NCBI GenBank assembly: GCA_018436725.1
Contig: JAHDKT010000053.1
Coordinates: 62,001 to 126,000 of the forward strand
DNA: 64,000 nucleotides
Direction: 5' to 3'
Origin: Synergistaceae bacterium
GTDB lineage: Bacteria > Synergistota > Synergistia > Synergistales > Aminobacteriaceae
In this document: piece by piece, positions 53,616 through 62,147 of the stretch
Layout: each line of letters opens with the position of its first letter
How positions within the stretch are numbered: the first letter of the stretch is position 1
Program-made: the position numbers and the translations under genes
The notes under the pieces: generated by a model
Seen by the model: the letters and a program-made list of their open reading frames with translations, nothing else
The model's database searches: none
Told to the model about the DNA's origin: nothing

Positions 53616-54614
53616 ATGAAGAAGTGTTTCTGGGGATGCTTGGCGGTTGTGTTATCGGGTCTTTTTCTTTTTTCAGCGTCCGTTTCGGCTGACGCCGCTC
53701 CTAAACATTTGAAATTCGGTATTGCGGTTTCGGAAAACTCCACGTGGTACCAAGGTGCGAAAAAGTTCGCGGAGCTGATCAAGGAACGCAGCGCGGACAA
53801 GTACGCAGTCGACCTTTTTCCGAGCGATCAACTTGCGGCGGGGGACATTATCAAGGGACTCGAAATGCTCCGGATGGGCGCGACGGACATCGATATGCGC
53901 TCGACGATAATCTATACCACCGTGGACCCGAAGTTTACGGTGCCTTTGATGCCGTGGCTCGTTCCCTCCTACGAAGAGGCCGATAAGGCGCTCGCCGGCG
54001 AAGGCGGAAAGATGCTGTTCAAACTGGTCGGGGAGAAGGGGATAGTGCCTCTTGCTTTCGGTGAATCCGGTTTCCGTCAGGTGACGAACAATGTCCGGCC
54101 GATTCTCTCTCCGGAGGATATACAGGGGCTGAAGATCCGCATACCCACCAACAAGATGTACATCGCAATGTTCAAGGCGCTCGGGGCCGATCCCACGTCG
54201 ATCAACTTCGGTGAACTTTTCGCGGCATTGCAGCAGGGGACCGTGGACGGACAGGAGAATCCTCCCGACGTCATCGCTTCCGCGCGTGTCCAGGAGGTGC
54301 AGAAGTTCATGACGTTGTGGAACGCATCGTACGATCCTATCATTATGTCGGCGAGCACGGCGTTCTGGGGACGTCTCTCCGACGAGGAGAAGAAAATGTT
54401 CTCCGATGCTGCCGTGGAGGCCATGGCATTCCAAAAGGCCCTTTCCCGTGAGAAAAACGAACAGCTCATCGCCGAATTCAAGGAGAAGATGGATATTTCC
54501 TCGCTGAGCGCCGAACAGGTAAAAGCATTCCGGGCCGCGGTGCAACCCGTCTACGATGAGTACGAAGCGTTGGTCGGGCTGGATCTGTTGCGGGCTTTCG
54601 GTTACGAAAAGTAG
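53616..54614 (+). CDS. TRAP transporter solute-binding protein (DctP family)
   Basis: 332 residues. Signal peptide 1-27 (ending ADAA). DctP signatures: LFPSDQLAAGDIIKGLEMLRMGATD, NNVRPILSPEDIQGLKIRIPTN with the ligand-binding Arg, and FGELFAALQQGTVDGQENP. This is close to the classical C4-dicarboxylate/sugar-acid receptor type, more so than the receptor at 15633. AAGGAGGG upstream. An attenuator hairpin follows the stop. Ligand unknown; control by an FCD-type GntR regulator suggests a sugar acid or hydroxy-acid. Confidence 0.95.
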   Translation: MKKCFWGCLAVVLSGLFLFSASVSADAAPKHLKFGIAVSENSTWYQGAKKFAELIKERSADKYAVDLFPSDQLAAGDIIKGLEMLRMGATDIDMRSTIIYTTVDPKFTVPLMPWLVPSYEEADKALAGEGGKMLFKLVGEKGIVPLAFGESGFRQVTNNVRPILSPEDIQGLKIRIPTNKMYIAMFKALGADPTSINFGELFAALQQGTVDGQENPPDVIASARVQEVQKFMTLWNASYDPIIMSASTAFWGRLSDEEKKMFSDAAVEAMAFQKALSREKNEQLIAEFKEKMDISSLSAEQVKAFRAAVQPVYDEYEALVGLDLLRAFGYEK

Positions 54615-54628
54615 TGAAGACGTTCTGC

Positions 54629-54656
54629 GGAGGCGGCCCCGACCGCCTCCTTTTTT
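54629..54656 (+). terminator. Terminator/attenuator between receptor and small permease genes
   Basis: GGAGGCGG (54629-54636), loop of 6, CCGCCTCC (54643-54650), then TTTTTT. It is 15 bp after the receptor stop and 24 bp before the DctQ-like start. Partial termination would favour receptor over permease. Confidence 0.85.
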
Positions 54657-54679
54657 CTTGTTCAGGAGGGTGGCGTTGT

Positions 54680-55147
54680 ATGAAGTATATGGATTTTCTG
54701 GAGGAGCTGTTTGTTGTCGTCAGTCTTTCCGTGATGGTGATTATCAATTTCGGCAACGTTGTGTCGAGGTACTTCATTCATGCTTCGTGGGCTTTTTCCG
54801 AGGAACTGGTCGTCATCCTCTTCGTCTATAACAGTTTTTTTGCGGCGTCGCTCGCCTGGAGGCGGAATGCCCATCTCGGGTTTACGTTCTTTACGGAACT
54901 CTTGAACGAACGCAACAGGAAGATCGCCTTGGTGCTCTCCTCGGCATTGACGATCGCGCTCATGGCGCTGCTGCTGAAATACGGAGTGGATATGCTTCGC
55001 AGCCAGATCATGTTCGACCAACGAACGCCGGCAATGGGGCTTCCCGAGTGGGTGGCGGGCATTTCCGTCCCTCTTGGCGCGTTGGTGATTATCGTTCGGG
55101 TGGCGCATACATGTTGGGTTTCTTTGCGAAGGTCCTGCGCCGGATGA
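54680..55147 (+). CDS. TRAP transporter small permease subunit (DctQ family)
   Basis: 155 residues, four membrane segments. NVVSRYFIHASWAFSEELVVILFVYNSFFAASLAWRR is the standard DctQ core (N-x-x-x-R-Y, W-x-x-E-E). ATG at 54680 with AGGAGGG upstream. Partner of the DctM-like protein 25 bp downstream. Confidence 0.94.
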   Translation: MKYMDFLEELFVVVSLSVMVIINFGNVVSRYFIHASWAFSEELVVILFVYNSFFAASLAWRRNAHLGFTFFTELLNERNRKIALVLSSALTIALMALLLKYGVDMLRSQIMFDQRTPAMGLPEWVAGISVPLGALVIIVRVAHTCWVSLRRSCAG

Positions 55148-55172
55148 ATACGGAAGGAACGGGTGCGATCTG

Positions 55173-56456
55173 ATGGCGTGGATTTTGTTCGGTCTTTTTT
55201 TTCTGTTCCTTTTTCTTGGGACGCCTATTGCCATAGCTCTCGGGCTGGCGGCAATCGCCTCGATGGCGATCTTCGATTTCCCTGTCGCCATGTTCCCTCT
55301 GATAATGTATGCGTCGCTCGGAAAGTTCACCTTGCTTGCAATCCCCTTTTTTGTCCTCGCAGGAGTGATTATGGAGTACGCGGGAATTTCGCGGCGTCTT
55401 GTGCGTTTTGCGAACGTCCTTGTGGGGCATGTTCCCGGAGGTCTTGCGATCGTTACGGTGCTCGTTTCCTGTTTCTTCGCCGCGATATCGGGTTCGGGGC
55501 CCGCTACGGTGGCGTCGATAGGCGTCATCCTTATTCCTGCGATGGTGAAGGCTGGATACGACAGGGGATTCGCATGCGCGCTCGTCGCTTCGTCCGGAAA
55601 TATCGGCATCATTATTCCGCCGAGCATAGCGTTCGTCGTGTTCGGCGTTCTTGCCGAGGTCTCCATAGGACGCCTCTTTATCGCCGGTATCGTTCCGGGG
55701 TTGTTGATCGGCCTTTCGCTTATCGGTGCGGGGTTTCTTACCATTCGGAGCAGCGGCATGGTGCTCGCGTGCAGCCCGAAGAGCGGCTGGAAAGAGCGTG
55801 TTAGGGCGTTGAAAGACGCGATTTGGGGGTTGTTGGCGCCGGTATTCATACTCGGGAGTATCTACGGCGGTTTCGTAACGCCGACCGAGGCTGCGGGTGT
55901 AGCCGTCGTGTACGGTTTATTCGTTGGTGTGTTCATCTACAGGGAGATAGGCGTGCGCGATATCTGGCGCCTTCTTGCGGATGCAAGCGTGAGTTCGGCC
56001 GTGGTAATGTTCATCATCGCGTTCGCCGGAGTCTTCGCCTGGCTGCTCACTTCGGCGCAGATCGCCGCCTCTCTCGCGGAAAGCATGCTTTCCATCAGTT
56101 CAAATAAATACGTTCTGCTCCTCGTGATCAACGCGATACTCCTCCTCGCAGGGTGCTTTATCGACGCGGCGTCGGCTTATTATATTTTTGTTCCGATCAT
56201 GCTGCCGGTGGTGCGAAGTATCGGCGTCGATCCTCTTGTTTTCGGTGTTTTCATGACGGTGAATCTCGCGATAGGGATGATCACTCCTCCGGTGGGGCTC
56301 GATATTTTCATGGCGTCCAATGTGGGGGGAGTCTCTTTGAAGGAAGTGTCGTTGAAAGTGATTCCGTTTTTGATAGCGAGTATTCTCGCTCTTGCGCTTA
56401 TCACGTTTTTCCCCGGCGTATCTCTGTGGTTGCCCGATCTCCTGGGAATTAAATAG
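55173..56456 (+). CDS. TRAP transporter large permease subunit (DctM family)
   Basis: 427 residues, about 12 membrane segments. GSGPATVASIGVILIPAM, SSGNIGIIIPPSIAFVVFG, GSIYGGFVTPTEAAGVAVVYGL and GMITPPVGLDIFMASNVG are canonical DctM motifs. Sodium-driven import of the acid bound by the receptor at 53616. The first metallo-beta-lactamase-fold gene starts 12 bp after its stop, so that gene is clearly in the operon. Confidence 0.96.
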   Translation: MAWILFGLFFLFLFLGTPIAIALGLAAIASMAIFDFPVAMFPLIMYASLGKFTLLAIPFFVLAGVIMEYAGISRRLVRFANVLVGHVPGGLAIVTVLVSCFFAAISGSGPATVASIGVILIPAMVKAGYDRGFACALVASSGNIGIIIPPSIAFVVFGVLAEVSIGRLFIAGIVPGLLIGLSLIGAGFLTIRSSGMVLACSPKSGWKERVRALKDAIWGLLAPVFILGSIYGGFVTPTEAAGVAVVYGLFVGVFIYREIGVRDIWRLLADASVSSAVVMFIIAFAGVFAWLLTSAQIAASLAESMLSISSNKYVLLLVINAILLLAGCFIDAASAYYIFVPIMLPVVRSIGVDPLVFGVFMTVNLAIGMITPPVGLDIFMASNVGGVSLKEVSLKVIPFLIASILALALITFFPGVSLWLPDLLGIK

Positions 56457-56468
56457 GGAGGATCCGCA

Positions 56469-57284
56469 ATGAAAGCGACTGTGCTGGTGGAAAATTATAC
56501 GTCGAGATCGGATTTGACTCCCGAGTATGGTCTGAGCGTCCATCTGTCCGTCGGGGGAGCGTCCATTCTGATGGATACGGGTCAGAAGGACGCGCTTTTC
56601 GCAAACGCCACGGTGCTGGGCGTCGATCTGACGAAGCTCGACCATATCGTGCTCAGTCACGGACATTTCGATCATGCGGGAGGACTCGGGCGCCTTCTCG
56701 TCAACGCGCGAAAAACGCATGTGTGGGCGCACGAGAGTTTCGAGGACGCGCATATGCGGGTAAGAAAGGGAAACGCCACTTTTATCGGCTGCCATCTCAA
56801 CAGGAAATCGGTGACGTTCCACCCGGTGCGAGAAACGACGGAGGTTGCTCAAGACGTGTTTGCTCTTGAAGTCCCGGTCGAGGAGAGAAAACCCGAATTC
56901 GTGGATACTCCGAGGCATCTGGTCGTTCCCCTTGAGGAAGGCGGATACGGAACGGACCCTTTCCGGGACGATATCTCCCTTGTCGTAAAGGGCGAGCATG
57001 GCCTGAGCGTCATTCTCGGCTGCGCCCATGCGGGTGTGGTGAATATTCTTGAAACGGCGTCGCGCGCTTTCGGAACGAGAACGTTCCATGCGGTGCTCGG
57101 AGGAATGCACTTGGGGGACAGTTCCGCGGCGTTCGTGGATAGAGTGACTTCGGCGCTCGCGGAACGTTTCCGGGTGGACGTTTGGAGGCCGTGTCACTGC
57201 ACGGGGATTCATTCCTCTTGGGAACTCGCGTCGAAGGTCGGGAACGTCGAATGGGCGGGGGTGGGAACGATCCTGGAACTCTGA
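56469..57284 (+). CDS. Metallo-beta-lactamase-fold hydrolase (dihydropterin/MJ0296-like group), copy 1
   Basis: 271 residues. The metal motif is SHGHFDHAGG, with further ligands in GCAHAGVVNIL and the C-terminal CHCTG. This set (GC-H-G and HCTG) marks the 7,8-dihydropterin-6-methyl-4-(beta-D-ribofuranosyl)-aminobenzene-5-phosphate synthase-like group, most of whose members have unknown substrates. SD GGGAGG. It directly follows the DctM-like gene. Together with copy 2 it probably hydrolyses a compound imported by the TRAP system (inference). Confidence 0.88.
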   Translation: MKATVLVENYTSRSDLTPEYGLSVHLSVGGASILMDTGQKDALFANATVLGVDLTKLDHIVLSHGHFDHAGGLGRLLVNARKTHVWAHESFEDAHMRVRKGNATFIGCHLNRKSVTFHPVRETTEVAQDVFALEVPVEERKPEFVDTPRHLVVPLEEGGYGTDPFRDDISLVVKGEHGLSVILGCAHAGVVNILETASRAFGTRTFHAVLGGMHLGDSSAAFVDRVTSALAERFRVDVWRPCHCTGIHSSWELASKVGNVEWAGVGTILEL

Positions 57285-57395
57285 AGAACCCGCGGAAAAA
57301 ATCGAAAGCGCAAAGGGCGGCGTCTTGAGTCGATCGGTTGTTTCGCTTTTTCCCGATAACATGCGGCAAAAACGGAGTATTGGAGATGGTACGGG

Positions 57396-58262
57396 ATGTT
57401 GGATGCGCTCAAAATTACGGTGCTCGCGGAGGACAGCGTGCCCTACGAGAGTCCGCTCCTCGGTCAGCACGGGGTTTCATTCTGGCTGGAGGCCGAGGCG
57501 AACGGGGATGTAAAAAGAGTTCTCGTCGACGTGGGACAGAATCCGGATGCGCTGCTCTACAATATCGAGCGGCTGAAGATCCCTCTCGGGGAGAGCGACG
57601 CGGTTGTGCTGACGCACTGTCACTACGACCACACGCAGGGGCTTTCGAAAATTCTGAAAGCGATGGGGCGGCGCGATGTTCCGGTAATCGCGCATCCGGC
57701 GCTTTTTCGCCCGAACTTTATCACGGCCCCGTTCTTCCGGCACGTGGGAGTGATGCAGGGGGATGAACCCCTCGACATTCAAGCGGCCGGAGGAAGTCTC
57801 TTCCTCTTCTCGGAACGGTTGCAGCTGATGCCCGGTCTTGCGACGACCGGCGAGGTCCCGCGAACGACGGATTTCGAGGAGGTCGGCATCGCGCTCTCCA
57901 CGGTGGATGAAAAAGGGCGCGTCGTGCCCGACCAGATGCCCGACGACATTGCGCTCGTCGCCAGGGTGAAAGAAAAAGGCGCCGTTGTTGTGACCGGATG
58001 CAGTCACGCGGGGATCATCAATATACTTAAACACTCTATCGAACCGGGCGAGCGGCTTGATGCCGTCATCGGAGGGCTGCATCTCGTGGAGGCCTCGAAA
58101 GACCGTATTCAGAAGACGGTTTCGGCGTTGAAGGAATTCGCTCCGTCGCTTGTCGCCGCAGGGCACTGTACGGGGTTCCGCGCACAGGCGGCACTCTACT
58201 CGGAATTCGGTGAAAAATTCGCAACGATGGGGGTAGGGACCGTTTTCGCCTTCAAGGCGTAG
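57396..58262 (+). CDS. Metallo-beta-lactamase-fold hydrolase (dihydropterin/MJ0296-like group), copy 2
   Basis: 288 residues. THCHYDHTQG is the metal motif; TGCSHAGIINILK and AGHCTGFRA complete the site as in copy 1. The two proteins are homologous but strongly diverged and differ in the central region (RPNFITAPFFRHVGVMQGDEP here). TTGGAGATGG precedes the ATG. The 111-bp gap after copy 1 has no terminator, so both are probably co-transcribed with the transporter. Confidence 0.88.
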   Translation: MLDALKITVLAEDSVPYESPLLGQHGVSFWLEAEANGDVKRVLVDVGQNPDALLYNIERLKIPLGESDAVVLTHCHYDHTQGLSKILKAMGRRDVPVIAHPALFRPNFITAPFFRHVGVMQGDEPLDIQAAGGSLFLFSERLQLMPGLATTGEVPRTTDFEEVGIALSTVDEKGRVVPDQMPDDIALVARVKEKGAVVVTGCSHAGIINILKHSIEPGERLDAVIGGLHLVEASKDRIQKTVSALKEFAPSLVAAGHCTGFRAQAALYSEFGEKFATMGVGTVFAFKA

Positions 58263-58303
58263 CGGAAGTGCAAACAAGTATTGAAACGGAGGCGTATGTG
58301 ACC

Positions 58304-59608
58304 ATGTCGCAACAGGATCTTCGGACAGGGGCCGTGTTTACGGTCGGTTTGGCGTTGTTCAGCGCCCATTTCGGCGTGGGGGATATCATCTTCCCCGGAA
58401 AGCTCGGTTTCGATACCGGATCGCTCTGGCTCATCGCGGGATTCGGATATTTCTTCGTCAACACGGTGATCGCGTACCTCGGATATCTCGCCATGGCGAA
58501 AGACCGGGTCGGGATCGCGCATATGGCGGGTGAAATTCTGACGCCGTTTTGGGGGAAGCTTTTCGGGGCTATTCTGATGCTCGTCGTCGGACCGGTGTTC
58601 ATCCTTCCCCGCGTCGCGTCGGCCACGCATGAGATGTCCATACTCCCCTTCTTTCCCCAGGCCGGCATAGTGATTACCCTCGGCGTCTTTTTTGTTCTGA
58701 ACGCCTATGTCTGCCTCAACAGAACCGCTGTCGTCGACAGGCTCGGCAAGGTGCTTTCGCCGGCGCTCGTGCTGTTCATAGGCGCGATCGCCGTAAAGGG
58801 CATCCTGACGCCCATCGCCATGCCCGTCGCCAGTACGGTGACGAGCAAAGCCGCGTTCGGCGTCGGCTTCAATTTCGGGTACAACACCATGAACGCCATC
58901 GCCGCGGTGCTGATGGGGGGGTGGATACTGAACGTCTTCACTCTGCAGGGAATAACGGAACCGGGAGCCCAGCAGCGCAATCTCGTCCGGGTCGGCCTGG
59001 TGACGGTCGTTCTGCTCGGGGCGACCCAGATGAGCCTCACCTGGCTTGGAGCGAGCGCGGGCGGCGTGTATCCGGAAGCGACGCTCGGGGATCTCCCGCT
59101 GAAGGTGACGATGCACCTTTTCGGAAGACTCGGCATGATGGTCTTCGCCGTTCTCATGGCGTTGGCCTGCTTCACGACGAGCGCCGGTCTGACCGCTACG
59201 GCGGGAGCGTTTTTCGAGCAGATCTCGGGCGGCAGTCTGAAGTATCCGGTCGTCGTGATCGCGTCGAGTATCTGCGGTTTTGCCCTGGGGTTGGTCGGAC
59301 TGTCGCGGATCGTCGGGTACACCGTGCCGTTTTTGGCGCTGCTCTATCCCGCGCTGATCGTCATCATCTTCGGCACGTTCTTCCTCGACGTCAAGGCGCA
59401 GCGCCCCATGCTCGTCGGAGGGGTTCTCGTCGCGCTGCTGTTCGGTCTCTTCGACGCGACGAAAACGGCGGGATTCACCGTCGAATGGATGGAGTCGATC
59501 GTCTCCGTCATGCCGCTCGGGCAGCAAGGATTCCCCTGGCTTCTTCCGACCGCGGTTGGCCTGATCGCCGGAAAACTCTTCGGCGGCATGACGGGAAAGA
59601 ACGCTTAG
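58304..59608 (+). CDS. brnQ: Branched-chain amino acid carrier BrnQ-like (LIVCS family)
   Basis: About 434 residues, about 12 membrane segments. ATG at 58304 has GGAGG 11 nt upstream; a GTG at 58268 has no SD. FSAHFGVGDIIFPGKLG is the BrnQ N-terminal motif (usually FGAGNIIFPP-like), and PRVASATHEMS and CFTTSAGLTATAGAFFEQ are further family blocks. Sodium-coupled uptake of Leu/Ile/Val is the usual role; the GDIIFPGKLG variant may indicate another substrate. It follows the two metallo-hydrolases by 41 bp and may belong to the same transcript. Confidence 0.88.
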   Translation: MSQQDLRTGAVFTVGLALFSAHFGVGDIIFPGKLGFDTGSLWLIAGFGYFFVNTVIAYLGYLAMAKDRVGIAHMAGEILTPFWGKLFGAILMLVVGPVFILPRVASATHEMSILPFFPQAGIVITLGVFFVLNAYVCLNRTAVVDRLGKVLSPALVLFIGAIAVKGILTPIAMPVASTVTSKAAFGVGFNFGYNTMNAIAAVLMGGWILNVFTLQGITEPGAQQRNLVRVGLVTVVLLGATQMSLTWLGASAGGVYPEATLGDLPLKVTMHLFGRLGMMVFAVLMALACFTTSAGLTATAGAFFEQISGGSLKYPVVVIASSICGFALGLVGLSRIVGYTVPFLALLYPALIVIIFGTFFLDVKAQRPMLVGGVLVALLFGLFDATKTAGFTVEWMESIVSVMPLGQQGFPWLLPTAVGLIAGKLFGGMTGKNA

Positions 59609-59640
59609 AGCTTTTTTCTGTTCAAGGTACTCGACGGGCA

Positions 59641-59678
59641 ACGAATGGGAGCCGGTTATTCGGACGGCTCCCATTCGT
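59641..59678. terminator. Bidirectional terminator overlapping the 3-prime end of the hybrid kinase-like gene
   Basis: A 14-bp perfect stem: 59641-59654 (ACGAATGGGAGCCG) with 59665-59678, followed by TTTC. The stop codon of the minus-strand gene (59656-59658) is inside the loop, and the BrnQ gene ends 32 bp before it. Confidence 0.75.
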
Positions 59679-60960
59679 TTTCGAGATCTTCGATAAGACG
59701 CTCGGTCTCCGACAGAAGACTGAGCAGTGTTGCGGCGACGGCTTCTTCCGAAAGATTGTCGATTTCCTTGTGCAGCGCTTCCGCAAGAAGAAATGCCTCG
59801 CCTTCGCCGAAATAGGCGAGGTTTCCCTTGAGCCTGTGGGAGAGGAGGCGAAGTTCCTGCCGGTCTTTCTTATCGAACGCCTGGCGCATCGAGTGGAGAA
59901 TCGTCGGCGCGAGCGCTAAAAACTCCCCGACGACCTTCTGCGCCAGCTCCTTGTCGCCCTCGGTGAACGAGATGATAGCGGAGTGTGCGTCTTCCCCGCG
60001 TGCCGGGGACATGCGGGCGGGCGGGGTACCGCTGACTTTTCCCACCGTGGAAAGAAGCGTCTCCAGCTTGACCGGTTTTGCAAGGTAGTCGTCCATGCCT
60101 GCCGCCATGCAGCGGTCCCTGTCCTCCGGCCTGGCATAGGCGGTTATGGCCACTATCGGAGTGCGCCGTCCCCGCCGTTTTTCCTCGGCGCGGATGGCCA
60201 GAGTGGTTTGTAATCCGTCCATGTCCGGCATCTGGATATCCATAAGGATGATTCCCCAATTTTCGTCGAAGAGAATATCGAGCGCTTCTCGCCCGGAGGC
60301 TGCGGCGCGTACGGCGTAGCCTCCGTGCTCCAGGCTGGCGGCGATGATTTTTCTGTTCATGGGGTTGTCTTCCACCAGCAGCACCGGCGGAGTTCGTGGG
60401 TTGTCGGGAATGTCCGTCGTCGAGAAAGGAAGGAAGAAGGAGATTTCCAGGCCCTCTTTCCTTTTCTTCACCTCGAGCCTTCCACCCATGGACGTGATGA
60501 CCGACGAGCAGATCGAAAAACTCAGGCCGGGAGGAGCGCTTCCTTCGACGACGGGAATCGAGGGCATCGAGATGGTGTCGCTCATCCACTCGATGGAGAA
60601 GAGCGCCTCCATTCCTTCGGGGGTGAATCTCCGGACGACGACGGACAGTTGCACTTGGCTCTCCGAACTCAACGCGACGACGTTGGAAAGAAGAAGATGG
60701 AGAATGTTCTCGAGCTGCGCTCCGTTTCCTCGCACCAAACGTGGAATGGAGTGGTCGATCTCGAGGCGGATAAGCGGCTTTTTCCTGCGAACGCGCTGGT
60801 GTATATTTTTCAACGCATTTACACAGACTTCCTCGACTGAAAACGGCCCGTCGCCGGGTTGCGGCGTCTGATGAGCGGAAGGAGGCAGCGGCGTTTCCGA
60901 AGCGCAACGGCTGTATTGGGCGCGCCAGGGCATGAAGGGAGTGCGGGTTGTGTGTTTCAT
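59656..60960 (-). CDS. Kinase-like ATPase / receiver / HPt hybrid protein (degenerate histidine kinase)
   Basis: 434 residues. Residues 40-180 resemble a histidine-kinase ATP-binding domain (N-box-like LENILHLLLSNVVALS), but no dimerisation/His-phosphoacceptor domain precedes it. The G1 box D-x-G-x-G is missing (VVEGSAPPGLSFSI), so kinase activity is doubtful. The receiver (about 191-305) is intact: Glu197/Asp198, Asp241, Lys295. The HPt domain (about 325-420) has His374 in SHRLKGN. It is therefore probably a phosphorelay intermediate. The ATG overlaps the response-regulator stop (ATGA). No membrane segment. Confidence 0.85.
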   Translation of the reverse strand: MKHTTRTPFMPWRAQYSRCASETPLPPSAHQTPQPGDGPFSVEEVCVNALKNIHQRVRRKKPLIRLEIDHSIPRLVRGNGAQLENILHLLLSNVVALSSESQVQLSVVVRRFTPEGMEALFSIEWMSDTISMPSIPVVEGSAPPGLSFSICSSVITSMGGRLEVKKRKEGLEISFFLPFSTTDIPDNPRTPPVLLVEDNPMNRKIIAASLEHGGYAVRAAASGREALDILFDENWGIILMDIQMPDMDGLQTTLAIRAEEKRRGRRTPIVAITAYARPEDRDRCMAAGMDDYLAKPVKLETLLSTVGKVSGTPPARMSPARGEDAHSAIISFTEGDKELAQKVVGEFLALAPTILHSMRQAFDKKDRQELRLLSHRLKGNLAYFGEGEAFLLAEALHKEIDNLSEEAVAATLLSLLSETERLIEDLENEWEPSE

Positions 60961-61676
60961 GCCAGCGACTCGGAGCGCGTTCTTTCACGCAGAAAATACC
61001 GTTTCAAAGGCCGTCCCGGGCCGCTGTATTCGAACTGTACCTTTACGACGCCGATTCTGGAAAGATGATCGAGATAACGCCATGCCGTAGAGCGGGAGAT
61101 GGAAAGGCGTCCGCAGATGTCTTCCGCGGATAGTCCCTTTTCCGTCGTCAGCTCTTTCGAAATGAGAGAGAGGGTTCCCGGTTGCAGTCCCTTGGGCAGC
61201 TTCTCCCCCTGGCCCCTGGATGCCGCCGCGATCTCGAAAATAGCGTCCAGGGCCTCCTGGGTGGCCTCTTCGGTTCCGGAGAGCATCCGTGTCCTGTGAT
61301 CGAGGTAGGCCTCTAACGACGTCCGAAAGCGCTTCAGCGAGTACGGTTTGATCAAGTAGTCGAAAGCGCCCAGCATTTTTGCCTGGGAAACGAGCTGTGC
61401 GTCCTTGCCGGCGGATACGAGAATCACGTCTGCGTCGTTCCCGTCCGCGCGGAGTTTTTTGAGCGCGTCGAGTCCTGAAAGACGCGGCATGAAGATGTCC
61501 ATTACGATGAGATCGGCGGAAGACGTCTCGAAAAAACGGACAAGTTCCATACCGTCGCAGACCGCGCCGGCCACGACAAAACCACGGAGTTGCCGGAGCG
61601 TCTGTACATGAAGGCTGCATACCATGGGATCGTCTTCGGCCACAAGCACCTTGACGGGAAGTCTTCGTTTCGCCAT
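60957..61676 (-). CDS. Response regulator of the CitB/DcuR type
   Basis: 239 residues. ATG at 61676 has AAAGGGGTGAG upstream (the frame is open further). Receiver: Asp15/Asp16, phospho-Asp60, Lys110. The C-terminal helix-turn-helix (LSAEDICGRLSISRSTAWRYLDHLSRIG) is the CitT/DcuR/DctR pattern. These regulators control uptake or metabolism of citrate, malate or fumarate. The usual sensor kinase is not beside it; instead the next gene is the degenerate kinase/receiver/HPt protein. Two direct repeats upstream of its promoter suggest autoregulation. Confidence 0.9.
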   Translation of the reverse strand: MAKRRLPVKVLVAEDDPMVCSLHVQTLRQLRGFVVAGAVCDGMELVRFFETSSADLIVMDIFMPRLSGLDALKKLRADGNDADVILVSAGKDAQLVSQAKMLGAFDYLIKPYSLKRFRTSLEAYLDHRTRMLSGTEEATQEALDAIFEIAAASRGQGEKLPKGLQPGTLSLISKELTTEKGLSAEDICGRLSISRSTAWRYLDHLSRIGVVKVQFEYSGPGRPLKRYFLRERTRSESLA

Positions 61677-61697
61677 TGTTCTCACCCCTTTGCATGA

Positions 61698-61726
61698 ATT
61701 ATATGCGTTCTCCCGACGTTCGTAAA
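61698..61726 (-). promoter_or_regulatory. Promoter of the response regulator operon
   Basis: Minus strand TTTACG (61726-61721), 17-bp spacer, TATAAT (61703-61698), about 22 bp before the ATG, so the leader is very short. Confidence 0.6.
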
Positions 61727-61729
61727 CAC

Positions 61730-61759
61730 AATGAACAAAAAGAAAATCAATGAACAAAA
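61730..61759 (-). promoter_or_regulatory. Tandem direct repeats, candidate binding sites of the CitB-type regulator
   Basis: TTTTGTTCATT on the minus strand occurs twice (61740-61730 and 61759-61749), 19 bp apart (about two helical turns), directly upstream of the -35 box. This is a classical activator-site placement. Confidence 0.55.
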
Positions 61760-61845
61760 CTCTTGCTTTTTTTCGGCCTGTGATTCACAATAGAAAACAC
61801 AAATTATTGCGCTCTTGGTTCGGTTGATGAACTTCCCCACGCACT

Positions 61846-61905
61846 GGTTCCGCTTCCCGAAGGCCTGCCCCGGGTCTTCAGCGAGAAGCGGAACCCCCTT
61901 TTTTT
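61846..61905 (+). terminator. Long-loop intrinsic terminator in an intergenic region
   Basis: GGTTCCGCTTC (61846-61856) pairs with GAAGCGGAACC (61884-61894), followed by CCC and seven T. No gene on the plus strand ends here: the preceding genes are all on minus. A short plus-strand transcript (leader or small RNA, about 60-120 nt) starting near 61770-61800 is therefore suggested. Confidence 0.65.
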
Positions 61906-61922
61906 AGCACTCCGCTGTACGC

Positions 61923-61951
61923 TTGACTTTCAATTCGTCGCGAGGCATTAT
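61923..61951 (+). promoter_or_regulatory. Promoter of the small membrane protein gene
   Basis: TTGACT (61923-61928), 17-bp spacer, CATTAT (61946-61951), followed at 26 bp by the ATG. Confidence 0.5.
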
Positions 61952-61976
61952 TGACATGCTTGAAGGAGGGGTAACG

Positions 61977-62147
61977 ATGACGAATTTTTCGCACTCGATC
62001 GCGCCGTATATTCTGTACGCCTGTTCGCTGACGCTTATTCCGCTCGGGATAAATCGCATACGCGCCGGCAGTCCGGTCAAGGGAATGCTGGATTTTGTGG
62101 GCGCCGGTGTGATCGCAGTCATGGCCTGGAGCCTCGGCAACCCGTAA
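61977..62147 (+). CDS. Small membrane protein of unknown function
   Basis: 56 residues. ATG at 61977 with GAAGGAGGGG upstream, a very strong SD. Two hydrophobic segments (about 8-22 and 35-52) are separated by a basic turn (NRIRAGSPVKG), so a hairpin in the membrane is expected. I do not recognise the family. Its own promoter and terminator-preceded start suggest a free-standing gene. Confidence 0.65.
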   Translation: MTNFSHSIAPYILYACSLTLIPLGINRIRAGSPVKGMLDFVGAGVIAVMAWSLGNP

